Of a stretch of 9,367 nt of DNA, positions 8,377-9,367 are shown piece after piece (the stretch's first letter is position 1; every line of letters begins with the position of its first letter). Below the pieces are notes generated by a model. That model ran no database searches, had not been told where the DNA came from, and worked only from the letters and a program-made list of their open reading frames with translations. The position numbers and the translations under genes were made by a program. The stretch lies in the NCBI GenBank assembly GCA_964427955.1, contig CAYRWY010000226.1, positions 1 through 9,367 of the forward strand, written 5' to 3'. The stretch is from JACRBK01 sp964427955. Lineage in GTDB: Bacteria > Chloroflexota > Anaerolineae > Aggregatilineales > Aggregatilineaceae.

Positions 8377-8410
8377 CCCCTGTGCAGAGAGAGGAAAGGG
8401 GGAGAGGGGT
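8377..8410. repeat. G-rich repeat in the recJ-yigZ gap, copy 2 (degenerate)
   Basis: CCCCT (8377-8381) can pair with AGGGG (8405-8409). The segment between contains GTGCAGAGAGAGG and GGGGGAGAGGGG, resembling the first G-rich element. It begins 12 bases beyond the recJ stop. The pairing is short and imperfect. The rest of the 196-base gap (8316-8376) holds no ORF or clear promoter that I can support. Confidence 0.4.
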
Positions 8411-8421
8411 AAACAACCACG

Positions 8422-9367
8422 TCAGTCGCTCTCTGCCGCCCCTAAAATCTGCTCCGGCGTCGCGCGCTCGAAAAACGCCCGGTACGCGGCGGTTTCGGCC
8501 ACTCCCGCCCGGAATGCCGCCAGCTTTTCCTCGACCTCTGGCGACGGCGGGCGATCCGCCAGGGTGATCGTGACCTCGTCCTCGCCCGTGTACTCGACGT
8601 CGATCTCGCCGCGCGCCGCGTGGTAGTCCAACGCCTGCCGGATCGTGTCAGGCATCTGCGCGACCGCGCCCGCCAGCGCGCTGAGGCTGGTCTTTCCGGC
8701 CTGCCGGTTGATCACGAACTTGACCAGTTCCAGCACCCGCCGCTGCACGTCCGCAAAGGCCAGATTTGGCGGATTGAGGCCCATCAACACGATCCGCACC
8801 GGCTTGACCCGTTCCAGGGCTTCCTGGAGGGCGTGGGGACCGGCGGGCGTGGTATAGACGATCAAGGCTTCGGCCTCCGGCAGTTCGTGCAGCGGCACGC
8901 CGGGCGCCTCGTTGCGGCGGTAGCCCTCGGCCCAAATCACGGTGCGGCGCGTGCCGGAGCGTTCGGTGGGCGGCGAGCGGCGTTGATCCACGACCTCGCG
9001 CCGGGCACGCTCCACCACGACCGGGGCCGAAGCCGAGCGCCGGGTATCCACCAGGGTGAGCTGCAAGTCCGTCTCGCCCTGGTAGGTGCTGATCTCCAAC
9101 TGGTATGCGAGATCGAATAATCCCTCCGGCAGCGCCTGATCCGCGCTGTTCCACCACAGCACAGTCCGGCGGTTCCCGGTGCCGTCTTCCACGATCAAGC
9201 GCCGGTGCTCGCGGGCGCGCCCGATGGTCGAGGCGCTCTTGAGCGTGAGTTCTTCCGTCGCCAGCAGAATCGGTGGATTCCCTTCGCCAAACGGCGCCAG
9301 CCGGTTGAGATCGGCAGCCAGTTCGAGCGTCACGTCGCCCAGCGGCAGCACGCCGTCCAGGGTCAGG
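8422..9367 (-). CDS. recJ: Single-stranded-DNA-specific exonuclease RecJ, C-terminal part
   Basis: The frame is open to the right edge (314 visible codons plus one base), so the DHH and DHHA1 catalytic domains lie outside the window. The apparent GTG start at 9351 is internal. The visible part opens with the diagnostic RecJ motif NRLAPFGEGNPP, followed by an OB-fold segment with LIVEDGTGNRRTVLWW and LEISTYQGETDLQLTLVDTR. About 195 further residues follow, containing EALIVYTTPAGPHALQEAL and a helical, winged-helix-like region (FVINRQAGKTSLSALAGAVA); these resemble the RecJ C-terminal extension found in Bacillus-type RecJ. RecJ degrades single-stranded DNA 5' to 3' in recombination and mismatch or base-excision repair. 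Everything needed for catalysis is out of view, so only the DNA-binding and accessory part can be judged; it looks intact. yigZ follows on the same strand after a 196-base repeat-bearing gap. Confidence 0.9.
   Translation of the reverse strand, partial: LTLDGVLPLGDVTLELAADLNRLAPFGEGNPPILLATEELTLKSASTIGRAREHRRLIVEDGTGNRRTVLWWNSADQALPEGLFDLAYQLEISTYQGETDLQLTLVDTRRSASAPVVVERARREVVDQRRSPPTERSGTRRTVIWAEGYRRNEAPGVPLHELPEAEALIVYTTPAGPHALQEALERVKPVRIVLMGLNPPNLAFADVQRRVLELVKFVINRQAGKTSLSALAGAVAQMPDTIRQALDYHAARGEIDVEYTGEDEVTITLADRPPSPEVEEKLAAFRAGVAETAAYRAFFERATPEQILGAAESD

Noticed and set aside
9349..9351. GTG as the true start of the RecJ fragment
   Set aside because: The frame stays open upstream to the window edge, and the following residues belong to the middle of RecJ, so this is an internal codon.

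Overview
The window is a GC-rich bacterial chromosome segment. It most resembles a Chloroflexota genome of the Anaerolineae type. The clues are a long Pro/Thr 'TPLPTATPT' linker in a secreted-side protein, a Ser/Thr kinase fused to an extracellular PD40 propeller, a secreted SH3-repeat protein, and dispersed intergenic repeats of a kind common in that phylum. This assignment is inferred from style, since no rRNA or marker gene is present. Six genes are certain or nearly so, two of them cut by the window edges. I see no tRNA, rRNA, CRISPR array, transposase, phage gene or integration site.

Layout. Positions 1-3221 hold three minus-strand genes, transcribed from right to left: a membrane-anchored family-2 glycosyltransferase, a MalK-type ABC ATPase joined to it by a TAATG overlap, and, 58 bases further on, a secreted SH3-repeat protein that begins with TTG and runs off the left edge. 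A 171-base divergent spacer (3222-3392) carries promoter-like sequences for both directions. At 3393-5216, on the plus strand, is a LytR-CpsA-Psr (LCP) glycopolymer transferase with a roughly 100-residue Pro/Thr spacer. It converges on a minus-strand Ser/Thr kinase (5337-7547), and the 120-base gap between them holds a strong hairpin and a small repeat. To the right, also on the minus strand, lie a YigZ/IMPACT-family protein (7611-8225), followed by a clear intrinsic terminator, and the C-terminal third or more of RecJ (8422 to the right edge). The 196-base gap between these two contains G-rich hairpin repeats.

How the genes may work together. The left two thirds reads as a cell-envelope neighbourhood. 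The glycosyltransferase probably loads a sugar onto a polyprenyl phosphate, the LCP protein transfers glycopolymers to the wall, the SH3 protein is exported and may bind wall or surface polymers, and the kinase has an extracellular propeller that could sense envelope state. This link rests on adjacency and family knowledge only. YigZ and RecJ are housekeeping genes with no evident tie to it. The ABC ATPase has no permease or binding protein in view, so its transport partner is unknown. I did not find a convincing undescribed system. The most unusual items are the helical insertion near the ABC ATPase N-terminus, the kinase promoter that overlaps the yigZ terminator, and the envelope gene grouping itself.
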